64,000 bases of DNA from Bacteroidales bacterium UBA5349 (GCA_002410065.1 DHQB01000006.1:129725-193724); one strand, 5' to 3'; shown: positions 37,736-45,214, counted from the stretch's first letter. Program-made: numbers and translations. Notes: generated by a model from the sequence alone, not told the origin.

Positions 37736-38680
37736 TTACTGCTCAATCCGTTGAAATCTACTCTCAATAAGTTCCTTATACATTTTCTTATAATCATCGC
37801 TTAAAAAACTTCTATCAATAAATCTCATCCATTCCCCTTTTACCCCTTCCATCTTCTGAAATATATTCTCCTGCTGTTTTGAATCTAAACCAAGTAAAGT
37901 GAACGACTTTAAAAAGTCCTGCTGGTTTATCTTTTTCTTCTTCCCATTCAAGGTTAATGCTAAATCCTCATCATCTGCTGGGTTAACCAGAACTGTGGAA
38001 ACCATATCGTATGCAGGAGATAGAACAGGACCTGTTCCTTGTTGATGCAACAAAGAAAAATTCTTTAGATGCATATCAGCGTTACCCGTAAGGAAAGAGA
38101 AAAGCAGCTGCTCAGCAAAATTTACAAGGTCAAGCCCAGGGTTTGCCGAATACCTTAGTATCGCCTTACCTATTTGCTCATACGAACCATGATATTTATC
38201 CTCGGTTAACCTTTCGGTTAGCTGACACATATCCTCCATGTGCAACTTTTTCTGCTTAATGCGATCAATTCGTTTTGTGATATAGGCAAGTTTACCGCTC
38301 TGCATCCTAATTAAACTATGCGGTACAACCATAATCCCTGCAATACTTGCAAGGTGCATCGTTAAATCTTCCACCTCGGGTAGCTGCGGATAATTGGCGG
38401 TTGGTGGTTTTAGAATATAACCTCCCCACAGTCCAACAATGGCAAAACGTCTTGGTTGGCTCTTATCCTTTGGTTTCTCAAGGTGTAATGAAAGTTTCGG
38501 CTGCACTCCAGTAATAGTTATCTGACTCTGAACAACCTGTAAACCCAACTCTTCGAGCTCATTTTCGGTGTATGGGAGTTCTGGAGGTGTTGGTTGTCCA
38601 AATATTTTTCTGGAGCATGTTGGATGGAAGTCAACCTCACCCTCATTTAGCGTTTCGTAACAGTATAAGCATTTATTCAT
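37736..38680 (-). CDS. hipT: HipT-like serine/threonine kinase toxin (short HipA)
   Basis: 314 residues corresponding to HipA without its N-subdomain, which is encoded by the preceding gene. An N-terminal zinc-ribbon-like CLYC...HPTC (C4, C7, H19, C22) is followed by the Gly-rich loop ITITGVQPKLSL (54-65), ATP lysine K91 in GGYILKPP, catalytic D202 and N207 in TGNADMHLKN, and metal D225 in AYDMVS. HipA/HipT kinases phosphorylate aminoacyl-tRNA synthetases and halt translation; the E. coli HipT target is TrpS. The start overlaps the hipS stop by 4 bp. The residues in front of the loop glycine are Thr55-Ile-Thr57. Confidence 0.88.
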   Translation of the reverse strand: MNKCLYCYETLNEGEVDFHPTCSRKIFGQPTPPELPYTENELEELGLQVVQSQITITGVQPKLSLHLEKPKDKSQPRRFAIVGLWGGYILKPPTANYPQLPEVEDLTMHLASIAGIMVVPHSLIRMQSGKLAYITKRIDRIKQKKLHMEDMCQLTERLTEDKYHGSYEQIGKAILRYSANPGLDLVNFAEQLLFSFLTGNADMHLKNFSLLHQQGTGPVLSPAYDMVSTVLVNPADDEDLALTLNGKKKKINQQDFLKSFTLLGLDSKQQENIFQKMEGVKGEWMRFIDRSFLSDDYKKMYKELIESRFQRIEQ

Positions 38681-39009
38681 TGTGCCTCCTCCTTACTAAT
38701 TGGGTGAACACTTACAGCACCTATACAATCCTTACAGCAAACCATCAACAAGCTCATTCTATCTCGAGGATTCAACTTCCAGTTAGTTTCTGCAATATCC
38801 AACAGCCAACCTTCAGGAATTAGCCCATCGAAAAAAGGGAAAAGCACATTACTTGTATAGACCGCTTCCTGCAAAGGAAGGGTAAGACTTATGGGAACAG
38901 GATTTGGAGATTGTAAGTATTTGGTATCATATAAAAAACTATACCCATTCTCATCGTGAGTAAGCCATCCTGCTGTTACTCCATGTATTCTTATATCAGC
39001 TTTCCTCAT
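38677..39009 (-). CDS. hipS: HipS-like antitoxin (separate HipA N-terminal domain)
   Basis: 110 residues matching the HipA N-subdomain 1: GWLTHDENGYSFLYDTKYL, PISLTLPLQEAVYTSNVLFPFFDGLIPEGWLLDI and DRMSLLMVCCKDCIGAVSV. In HipBST systems this piece is a free protein that neutralises the HipT kinase (known from enteropathogenic E. coli). It overlaps hipB by 14 bp and hipT by 4 bp, so the three are translationally coupled. The intact end at SVHPISKEEAQ and the overlapping ATGs argue against a frameshifted hipA. Confidence 0.85.
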   Translation of the reverse strand: MRKADIRIHGVTAGWLTHDENGYSFLYDTKYLQSPNPVPISLTLPLQEAVYTSNVLFPFFDGLIPEGWLLDIAETNWKLNPRDRMSLLMVCCKDCIGAVSVHPISKEEAQ

Positions 39010-39217
39010 TGGCTAAAATATTGCGTGACATTGGTACTGGCCCTACCTGATGGCCAAACATTCTTAGCACCTGGTTCACCTTATCCAAGCGCAGGGTTTC
39101 CTTTCCCTGCTCCATGTCACGAATAAAGCGAAGCCCGACTCCAGCTTTTTCTGCCAGTTCGCGCTGTGTAAGTTTGGTCGCTGCCCTTCTTTGCTTAACA
39201 AATTCACTTAGTATCAT
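38996..39217 (-). CDS. hipB: HipB-like XRE transcriptional repressor
   Basis: 73 residues from the ATG at 39217; the frame runs further upstream but through the operators and promoter. An XRE helix-turn-helix (TKLTQRELAEKAGVGLRFIRDMEQG) is followed by LRLDKVNQVLRMFGHQVGPV, a HipB-like dimer strand. It should repress the operon through the three TATACCC-N4-GGGTATA palindromes just upstream. First gene of the three-gene hipBST operon. Confidence 0.87.
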   Translation of the reverse strand: MILSEFVKQRRAATKLTQRELAEKAGVGLRFIRDMEQGKETLRLDKVNQVLRMFGHQVGPVPMSRNILANEES

Positions 39218-39220
39218 AAC

Positions 39221-39238
39221 TATACCTTTTCGGGTATA
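39221..39238. promoter_or_regulatory. hipBST operator O1
   Basis: TATACCT-TTTC-GGGTATA, an 18-bp palindrome 3 bp upstream of the hipB ATG. It abuts the near-consensus -7 element TATCTTTA on the minus strand (39237-39244), so HipB binding would block transcription. Confidence 0.8.
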
Positions 39239-39261
39239 AAGATAAGTGTTTATTTTGACTT

Positions 39262-39279
39262 TATACCCTATCGGGTACA
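39262..39279. promoter_or_regulatory. hipBST operator O2
   Basis: TATACCC-TATC-GGGTACA, the same 18-bp architecture, centred 41 bp from O1 and covering the -33 region. Confidence 0.8.
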
Positions 39280-39301
39280 ATTTTCTTTGTATTAATGTAA
39301 A

Positions 39302-39319
39302 TATACCCTTTCGGGTATA
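39302..39319. promoter_or_regulatory. hipBST operator O3
   Basis: TATACCC-TTTC-GGGTATA, a perfect-arm copy centred 40 bp from O2. All three sites lie on the same DNA face (about four helical turns apart). Confidence 0.8.
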
Positions 39320-39392
39320 GCGTCAAACAATATACTATTTAAAGTTTCAATGGCATACAATCCACTCCTTGTTCAACTGTTAAGCCACCAAA

Positions 39393-39488
39393 AGCCCGAA
39401 GTGGAGGCTTTGTCAAGGGCGATGATACAATATAAGCAAACAAGAGTAGCATCGCTTGTATACCCTTGACAAAGCTGGAGCTCGGGCT
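39393..39488. repeat. imperfect inverted-repeat element between the two toxin operons
   Basis: AGCCCGA (39393-39399) and GCTTTGTCAAGGG (39407-39419) recur inverted as CCCTTGACAAAGC (39463-39475) and TCGGGCT (39482-39488). The arms enclose about 43 nt that contain a further weak pairing (GATACAA with TTGTATAC). It is GC-richer than its surroundings and non-coding. It could be a MITE-like remnant, a recombination site or a structured RNA. The rest of 39320-39625 shows only a small hairpin (ATTGCTC/GAGCAAT, 39579-39599) that may end the chaperone operon. Confidence 0.55.
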
Positions 39489-39625
39489 ATCTTTGCGCAA
39501 CAGGATGACAAGGAAACAACATCATGTGCAGAAATGTTCTTTTTTCTGCTCTTGATACCCCTTCCCAAGGGTTTTGCTGATTGCTCTCTTTTTGAGCAAT
39601 TTGGAAAACCTTTTTAAGGATAAAT

Positions 39626-40060
39626 TTACTTTGGTGCAATGAAGGATTTTGGGTCAATTACTGGAAGAATCGCATTATGAAGATACGTTCCCCTGAATTG
39701 TGAAAACATTATCCCTCTTGTTGTAGAAAGAGAAATAGAATTAATTGTGATGATAAAATCTTCGGGAAAATTCACTCCATTGTTTTTCAAATCTACATAC
39801 AAATCGTAATTGGGTACTTCAAAAATGCAGCTTGTGGAGATATCGCCTAATTTTATTGTTTTTTCTTGATCAAAAAGATCAATAGAAATTATCACTAAAA
39901 TTAACTTTTGCTCTTTGTTTAATTTGATTTCAGACCGAATATCAAAATTAAATGTGATATTGTTATGACTATTCTCGACAGGATGTGTCAAATTAAAACT
40001 AAGGAGTTCAATCCGTTTTAATGAAAAATCTATAGAATTTTCTTTCTTAACTGTAGCCAT
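39626..40060 (-). CDS. SecB-like chaperone of a toxin-antitoxin-chaperone operon
   Basis: 144 residues. A SecB-like strand order is visible: FSLKRIELLSFNLTHP, ITFNFDIRSEIKL, KLILVIISIDLFD and FEVPNYDLYVDL. The diagnostic C-terminal part reads INSISLSTTRGIMFSQF then LHNAILPVIDPKSF, close to the end of Bacteroidota SecB-like proteins. It is the third gene, 7 bp after the antitoxin. In TAC systems the SecB-like chaperone protects the antitoxin from aggregation and proteolysis. Identification is by pattern only. Confidence 0.65.
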   Translation of the reverse strand: MATVKKENSIDFSLKRIELLSFNLTHPVENSHNNITFNFDIRSEIKLNKEQKLILVIISIDLFDQEKTIKLGDISTSCIFEVPNYDLYVDLKNNGVNFPEDFIITINSISLSTTRGIMFSQFRGTYLHNAILPVIDPKSFIAPK

Positions 40061-40067
40061 AACTTAT

Positions 40068-40490
40068 TTAAATTGAGTACTGTTTTGTAGTAGTAAACTG
40101 AGATCTGCCAACACTACTTCCATAGGATAAGTTATTATAGTTTTGTGTTGGTTGTTTATCTACCTTAACAACAACATTGTATGAATAAACACCTATTGTT
40201 TTTTCTTTCTGATTTCCAAGGGAAATAAGAGTAGTATCTAAAACTCTCTCAATATCAAAAAGGGTATCCGCTGTAAAATTGTGTGTCCCGCTAAGCCATT
40301 TAGAAATTTCCGAAGGGCTTTTCCCTAACGCTGAGGCTAAATCCTTGTTTTTCCAGCCCTTTGCTTTTATTGCATTATCAATACGAGCAGCCAAAAGCAT
40401 TCTTTTTTCAGTTTTTTCAAGTTCATCCTTTGAAAAATCCTGAAACAATTCGTCAATTAATGGGCTACTATATAATTCTGCTTTACTCAT
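40068..40490 (-). CDS. XRE/HigA-like antitoxin with C-terminal extension
   Basis: 140 residues from the ATG at 40490. A helical N-terminal part is followed by an XRE HTH (AAIRDNA-like: AARIDNAIKAKGWKNKDLASALGKSPSEISKWLSG, about 35-75). A ~50-residue C-terminal extension (from about residue 90) is rich in Ser, Thr, Asn, Gln and Tyr and ends TTTKQYSI. In TAC systems such an extension is the chaperone-addiction region that makes the antitoxin depend on its SecB-like partner. Its first 8 bases overlap the toxin gene. Confidence 0.78.
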   Translation of the reverse strand: MSKAELYSSPLIDELFQDFSKDELEKTEKRMLLAARIDNAIKAKGWKNKDLASALGKSPSEISKWLSGTHNFTADTLFDIERVLDTTLISLGNQKEKTIGVYSYNVVVKVDKQPTQNYNNLSYGSSVGRSQFTTTKQYSI

Positions 40491-40983
40491 AATCTCCTTC
40501 GTTAAATTCAAGATTGCCTTCTAAATCTTTACCTTCATTAGTATACTTGATCTCACCTTCTTTGATGCGTGTGGTAATTAATGCCGACAATTTTCGTAAA
40601 AAATAATTCTCTTCTTTTAGTTTTGGGTCTTGTTGCAGTTTTCTAATGCTTTTAGGCTTATGCCCTCCTCCACCCAAAACTACCAATGATGCCCCATATC
40701 TTATGCAATACAATCTAAGATTACTATCTGGGTTATCGTATAAAGCACAAACGCCGTCACCTGGAAACCCTTCATCTAATTTAAAGAACTGTTCTCTTGC
40801 TCCTGTTTTGTGTCCTATTGTTCTTAAACGTGAGTTAATGTCTTTTAGTTCACTTAAAAATAAACTTTTATTTTCTTCTAAAAAAATCTCAAAAGATGTT
40901 TTTTGTTTTTCTACATCAAGCAAAGCATATATAGAAGCACTATTACCACTTAAACTACCAAGTTTAATAATCTTATACTTCAT
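40483..40983 (-). CDS. RelE/HigB-like toxin of the TAC operon
   Basis: 166 residues from the ATG at 40983; the frame extends to 41106 but runs through the promoter and operator. After an N-terminal ~60 residues comes a RelE/Gp49-like core: REQFFKLDEGFPGDGVCALY, LRLYCIRYGASLVVLGGGG and KPKSIRKLQQDPKL. A Lys/Glu-rich tail follows. Gene order toxin-antitoxin-chaperone is that of HigBA-SecB systems; HigB toxins are ribosome-dependent mRNA endonucleases. The toxin is longer than classical HigB (about 100 residues), so assignment beyond the fold is tentative. Confidence 0.68.
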   Translation of the reverse strand: MKYKIIKLGSLSGNSASIYALLDVEKQKTSFEIFLEENKSLFLSELKDINSRLRTIGHKTGAREQFFKLDEGFPGDGVCALYDNPDSNLRLYCIRYGASLVVLGGGGHKPKSIRKLQQDPKLKEENYFLRKLSALITTRIKEGEIKYTNEGKDLEGNLEFNEGDYE

Positions 40984-40999
40984 ATCTAAAATGAGTTTG

Positions 41000-41028
41000 C
41001 AAATATATGCATTTAACTTATAAGTTAA
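41000..41028 (-). promoter_or_regulatory. promoter and palindromic operator of the TAC operon
   Basis: Minus-strand TATATTTG (41000-41007) is a perfect -7 box 16 nt before the toxin ATG. Immediately upstream lies a perfect 16-bp palindrome, TTAACTTATAAGTTAA (41013-41028), placed between the -7 and -33 positions, where antitoxin binding would occlude polymerase. It also fixes the toxin start at 40983. Confidence 0.7.
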
Positions 41029-41107
41029 CTTTATTGTTAGAAATATATTCGACTCCTTAAAAAAAGAAGACAATTCGAGTTGCTTACTCCTAGCAAATAT
41101 CAGCATA

Positions 41108-41136
41108 CAATAGGTCAGGTCGAATTTGACCTATTG
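41108..41136. repeat. perfect 10-bp inverted repeat
   Basis: CAATAGGTCA and TGACCTATTG around a 9-nt spacer, between the restriction-modification gene and the TAC promoter. There is no strong T-run, so it is either a weak terminator or a regulator site. The remaining bases to 41335 are AT-rich and show nothing else. Confidence 0.5.
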
Positions 41137-41335
41137 TTATTTTCAAAGGTAAAGAGCTAATCTATATTTCGGCAAGGAAACAAGTAAGAGAAGCGAACAA
41201 TTTGGCAAAGTTATAAACATCACAAAAGAATTTAAAATCTGATTATCAACACCTTAACTCATTTCTTTCCTCAAATCCTTTTCCAATCCTTTTCTTTTCT
41301 GCCATTATCTATTTAAGTGCGACTATTTTTTATAG

Positions 41336-44300
41336 CTATTCAATCCCTATCCCATCAATCTCCTTCATTAATCTACCCGTTTCTGAAAGTGCCACAATAA
41401 TTTTTTGATAGTGCAGAATATCCTCAAATTCTAACTTACGGTCTTTACGGTCTTTTAGCCATTTTTGGGCTGGTTGATAACCTCCAATGTAAAACTCCCA
41501 AGCCACTTGTGGAACATTATCAAAATACTGTGTATCGTTGATGTAAACCTTACCGTCACTATACTTGGGTCTGCCAACTATATTATCACCATCAACTGGG
41601 TATTGGGTAATGTACTGCTCTACTATTGGGCTTTCTAATAAATGAATTTGCCGTATCTCACCACCCAGTTTTACTAATTGCCAAAAGGTAGATACATCTT
41701 TTGGGTAAGGAACTCTCGGAAAATCTATCTTTAAAAACTCTTTATACTTCTCTCTATAGGTTGGCGAATGTAAAACAGCATAGATGTAATCTAAAATATC
41801 AATGGGTGCCAGTTCGACAGGCTCACTGACCGAACCAGACACTGAGTCTTTCGAAGTGTTTTTTTCGTTGGTAAATATTAAGCCTAATTTTTCAGCTATT
41901 TGTTCTACAATTTCAGCATTCAGGTTTGGCGTTCTTTCGGTAGTTTGATCAATAGTTTGTTGAGCGGTGGTTTCGGGGTATAAATAGAGAGGCATACTCT
42001 GTAAAGAATCTGCTGCACTATCTAATAGATGCAAATCAAGAATGTTCCTTGAAATAAAATTATATCCTTGACTTAACCCACGATTTAATCTTGTAGTAAC
42101 AAATGCAAAATTATCCTTAACCAAATGTGCCATAATCTTTTCACGAGGATAAGCCATGAAACCCTTTGTAACTCCAGTATATGCAGTAAATCTATAATCA
42201 AAAGGTCTGTATTGAATTTTTGTTATTAGAAATTTATTGTTGACAATATCTTTCTTTGCAAAAGACAACTGCCAATCTCTTCCATCTTTCGTAAGACTAT
42301 ATTTTTTTCTAATATCATCAACTTCCAAGTTCTTTAAGTCAACAATTATTGAATCAATTTCTTTTGAATTAAATTGAATTGTAAAATTGTCTCTTTCTGT
42401 TTTTACACCAGTTGCATTAATTACAAATAAACTATCAATACTTAGTCCCTTATTGTATAATTCTAATAATTTAGAATCTTGTGGTTTGAATATATACATT
42501 GGGCTTTTCAGCTTTAAATTATTCCATTCAATATTTGAGAGAACCTTGTCTCTTAAAAAATCATACTTGTTTTCTCTTCTTCCTTGTAAATCATAATGAA
42601 ATACTGTGCCAATATCATTCTTTTTTTTCTTTCCTGTTTTTACAAATATGTTAATTGAAACACCTTGCATTATGTCAAATACATTTTGGTCGGCAGAACC
42701 ATCAGGACAAGTTTCTTTTCTCTTAGCGTTACCATGTAAATCAAGTATATAAATTTTATCAAAACTTCCTAAAAGATGCTTTCGCATTTGTCGATGAATA
42801 ATTCCATCAATAAAACTATTATTAGAGATGTAAGCTAAAATGCCGCTCCCATTTTTGTCAATAAAATGCTGGCCATAGCGTATGAATTTTATGTAGTCAT
42901 CAGAAAGTGGTTGTATATTTCTTTCATTTAAATCCTTTTTATAATCTGCCGCTAAGTTTTCAATCCATTCACCTTTATTCGTGCTACTTACACTATATGG
43001 TGGATTTCCAATTACACACATTACTGGCGTATCTCTTTTTATGTGATTGGCTTCGTTGGCTTCTGTACTTAACCAATTGGCAAATAAAGTACCTGTGTCG
43101 GGGTGGTGTTCTTCGAGACTGTTGGTGAGGTAAACTCTGAACCTTTGATTAGTTGTAGGTTTGTAGCCTGTTTCAGTTAAAAGCAAATCCAATTTTAAAT
43201 GAGCCATTGCGTAACTTGCCATCAATAATTCAAAACCGTTAAGGCGAGGTAATAAATGAGTTTCTACATAATTACTCCAAATGCCTTGCTGTCCTTCAAA
43301 CTTTTTATGAATAAGTTTGATTACTTCGGCTAAAAAAGTTCCTGTTCCCGTGGCGGGGTCAAGAATTTGTACTTTGTGAACTTCCTGATCTACCTGCTTG
43401 TAACCCGTTACCAAACGCTTATCGGCTGATTGGCTATTTACTTTTATGGTGGTTTTACTGGTATCGGCTAGCCCTTGGGGTAGGTCAAATTCAGTTTTTA
43501 GAATATCGTCAACAGCACGTACAATAAAATCAACCACAGGTTGCGGTGTGTACCAAACGCCACGAGACTTTCGCAGTTTGGGGTCGTACTCTGTCAGGAA
43601 AGTTTCATAAAAATGGATAATGGGGTCTTCCATCTTGGTTGACTTACCATAGTTCTTTAAAATTGCGCCTACGTTAGTTGCCAGAAAAACATCTGCAAGG
43701 CTGTCAACAATCCACTTAATACGGTCGTCAATATCGGGGCCTGAGATATACCCAAACAGCTTACGCAAAAAGGGATTTGATTTTGGAATTAATTCGGCTG
43801 CTTCCTGTCGGGTAAATGTATCTAAAGTAGTGTCGTGTAATCGAGCTGCAAACATCCCGTAAGCAACAGTTTGTGCGTACATGTCGGCAAACCCCTGTGG
43901 AGTAATGTCGTGGATCAGAACTTGCTTAAAACCTAACATTTGGCCTTTAAGCGTACTGTCTTCCTTGTGGTCTTCATCACTGGTCAAAGCCTTTCCAATA
44001 ATGTCAGAAAGTAGGCGGGCTTTACCTGCCATCATTTTTGCCAGTTTTTTACTGCTCTTAATGGTTTGCCCAATATGGCTGCAAAAATCTTTGATTAGGT
44101 TTTCAAAACTTTCAAAGTTCTCAGGTAAAGGGATTATTCCCATATCCGTAATCTCTCCAATGGCAATTTTGGTAATAAACTCCCCTTCACGGTAAAAATG
44201 AAAATTGATATAATCCGTAAAGATCAGGTTATCTAAGGATGCCTTGTAACGGTCAAACTGCTCCTTATTTCCTGTTTTCTTTGTGCCGTCAAGGTCTTTG

Positions 44301-44521
44301 TCCCCAATATCCTTCGCCTCAATAAAACCAACAGGAATGTCCTTTTTAGTCAAAATGTAGTCGGGTGCTCCGCAGCTTTGCCTTTTGGGTTCGTTGGTTG
44401 CGCTAATTGTGGGCACTAAACTCTCCAACAACTGCTGCAAGTCTCCCCTAAACGTGTGCTCTGTTGCATTGCCTAATTTGTAGCGTTGGTTTATGTTGTT
44501 TAGGTATTGTTGTATTGTCAT
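41336..44521 (-). CDS. single-chain restriction-modification enzyme (type IIG / type ISP-like)
   Basis: 1061 residues. The N-terminal PD-(D/E)xK nuclease is visible as APDYILTKKDIPVGFIEAKD (P53-D54 ... E68, K70). A helical linker is followed by an N6-adenine methyltransferase with motif I DPATGTGTFL (about 388-397) and motif IV NPPYS (about 508). The C-terminal half (PREKIMAHLV, NRGLSQGYNFIS, PIDILDYIYAVLHSPTYREKY) resembles the specificity region of type ISP enzymes. No helicase motifs are present, so it is type IIG-like: cutting and methylating from one chain. Residues about 888-904 are encoded by a palindromic insert. No separate specificity subunit nearby. Confidence 0.85.
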   Translation of the reverse strand: MTIQQYLNNINQRYKLGNATEHTFRGDLQQLLESLVPTISATNEPKRQSCGAPDYILTKKDIPVGFIEAKDIGDKDLDGTKKTGNKEQFDRYKASLDNLIFTDYINFHFYREGEFITKIAIGEITDMGIIPLPENFESFENLIKDFCSHIGQTIKSSKKLAKMMAGKARLLSDIIGKALTSDEDHKEDSTLKGQMLGFKQVLIHDITPQGFADMYAQTVAYGMFAARLHDTTLDTFTRQEAAELIPKSNPFLRKLFGYISGPDIDDRIKWIVDSLADVFLATNVGAILKNYGKSTKMEDPIIHFYETFLTEYDPKLRKSRGVWYTPQPVVDFIVRAVDDILKTEFDLPQGLADTSKTTIKVNSQSADKRLVTGYKQVDQEVHKVQILDPATGTGTFLAEVIKLIHKKFEGQQGIWSNYVETHLLPRLNGFELLMASYAMAHLKLDLLLTETGYKPTTNQRFRVYLTNSLEEHHPDTGTLFANWLSTEANEANHIKRDTPVMCVIGNPPYSVSSTNKGEWIENLAADYKKDLNERNIQPLSDDYIKFIRYGQHFIDKNGSGILAYISNNSFIDGIIHRQMRKHLLGSFDKIYILDLHGNAKRKETCPDGSADQNVFDIMQGVSINIFVKTGKKKKNDIGTVFHYDLQGRRENKYDFLRDKVLSNIEWNNLKLKSPMYIFKPQDSKLLELYNKGLSIDSLFVINATGVKTERDNFTIQFNSKEIDSIIVDLKNLEVDDIRKKYSLTKDGRDWQLSFAKKDIVNNKFLITKIQYRPFDYRFTAYTGVTKGFMAYPREKIMAHLVKDNFAFVTTRLNRGLSQGYNFISRNILDLHLLDSAADSLQSMPLYLYPETTAQQTIDQTTERTPNLNAEIVEQIAEKLGLIFTNEKNTSKDSVSGSVSEPVELAPIDILDYIYAVLHSPTYREKYKEFLKIDFPRVPYPKDVSTFWQLVKLGGEIRQIHLLESPIVEQYITQYPVDGDNIVGRPKYSDGKVYINDTQYFDNVPQVAWEFYIGGYQPAQKWLKDRKDRKLEFEDILHYQKIIVALSETGRLMKEIDGIGIE
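41810..41858. repeat. in-frame palindromic element inside the restriction-modification gene
   Basis: CAGTTCGACAGGCTCACTG (41810-41828) and CACTGAGTCTTTCGAAGTG (41840-41858) are inverted copies matching at 15 of 19 positions, with an 11-nt loop. They encode the low-complexity segment around SVSGSVSEPVELA between two conserved parts of the enzyme. A similar short palindrome family (core TTCGACAGGCTCA) is, from memory, dispersed in many bacterial genomes; no second copy was seen in this window. Confidence 0.7.
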
Positions 44522-44563
44522 TTCTTAAAGTGGTTTCATGTAACTGTAAAAACATAAAATTAA

Positions 44564-44697
44564 GGCTAGCGTTTGGTGTATGAGCAATGGCGTGGTTCGT
44601 CACGGACAATTGCAAACAAGGATTTACCATTGAAAATTCCTACGGAATTTCCAAGTAGGCGAGGGCAAGCCATTGCTTATACACATTATTAGGCAAC
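44564..44697. repeat. attC-like palindromic site C
   Basis: GTGTATGAGCAATGGC (44576-44591) and GCCATTGCTTATACAC (44669-44684) pair at 15 of 16 positions across a ~77-nt centre. The outer right edge reads ATTAGGC, one base off the GTTRRRY core of integron attC sites. It starts right at the stop codon of the HEPN-like gene and separates it from the restriction-modification gene. Confidence 0.5.
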
Positions 44698-44698
44698 A

Positions 44699-45196
44699 TT
44701 ATTTTTTAAATAATAGTAAATTGCTTATATGATTATATTGTGTGTCAATTTGATGTTTTATAATATAATCCGATATGAAATCAATTACTTCATTTTGAAG
44801 TTGTACATGTTCTTTGGCGAAACTTGGATAACTCATTTTAACTAATCTCCCATCAGACTTTGTTTTAAAAATAACATCGCTTATCAATAAATTAATATGT
44901 CTAGAATCTACTTCCTCTATTTCTGCACTTTCTGTTCTATTACTGTGAGCGAATACATTTCGATTAGTGGAAAGATCCCTGATTTTTTTTATTTGGTTGT
45001 TATTAAATATATCTAGATTAATTAGAATTTTAATCTTTGCTCCAAATGAGACCACGGCAGGGTTTAATATATAATCCAAAAAGAATTTCTTGTCTTTCGG
45101 TTCTATATAATGTACTATTATTAAACTTATAAATAATTCTATTTCATTAAAGACGTGTAATGATTTACCTATATTAATGTATGTATCCTCTTTCAT
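44699..45196 (-). CDS. HEPN-like helical protein (putative RNase or defence protein)
   Basis: 165 residues from the ATG at 45196. Predominantly helical by eye. The segment FGAKIKILINLDIF ... IKKIRDLSTNRNVFAHS carries R79-N-V-F-A-H84, matching the HEPN RNase signature R-(polar)-x3-H, embedded in the typical 'RN.FAH' context also seen in MltR-like proteins. Such proteins often act as toxins or in phage defence, but non-catalytic relatives exist. Bounded on both sides by attC-like palindromes, which suggests a mobile single-gene cassette. No clear antitoxin partner of the MNT type is adjacent. Confidence 0.58.
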   Translation of the reverse strand: MKEDTYINIGKSLHVFNEIELFISLIIVHYIEPKDKKFFLDYILNPAVVSFGAKIKILINLDIFNNNQIKKIRDLSTNRNVFAHSNRTESAEIEEVDSRHINLLISDVIFKTKSDGRLVKMSYPSFAKEHVQLQNEVIDFISDYIIKHQIDTQYNHISNLLLFKK

Positions 45197-45214
45197 AGTA
45201 TTATTATTAATGTT

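Noticed and set aside
38677..38680. HipA split by a frameshift (pseudogene)
   Set aside because: Both pieces have proper starts and stops with a 4-bp overlap and match the HipS/HipT boundary, as in described HipBST systems.
39218..39625. CRISPR-like repeats
   Set aside because: The three operator copies are short palindromes at ~40-bp spacing next to a repressor gene, without spacers or cas genes.
40984..41106. N-terminal extension of the TAC toxin to 41106
   Set aside because: It would run through the -7 box and the 16-bp palindrome; the ATG at 40983 sits just downstream of the promoter.
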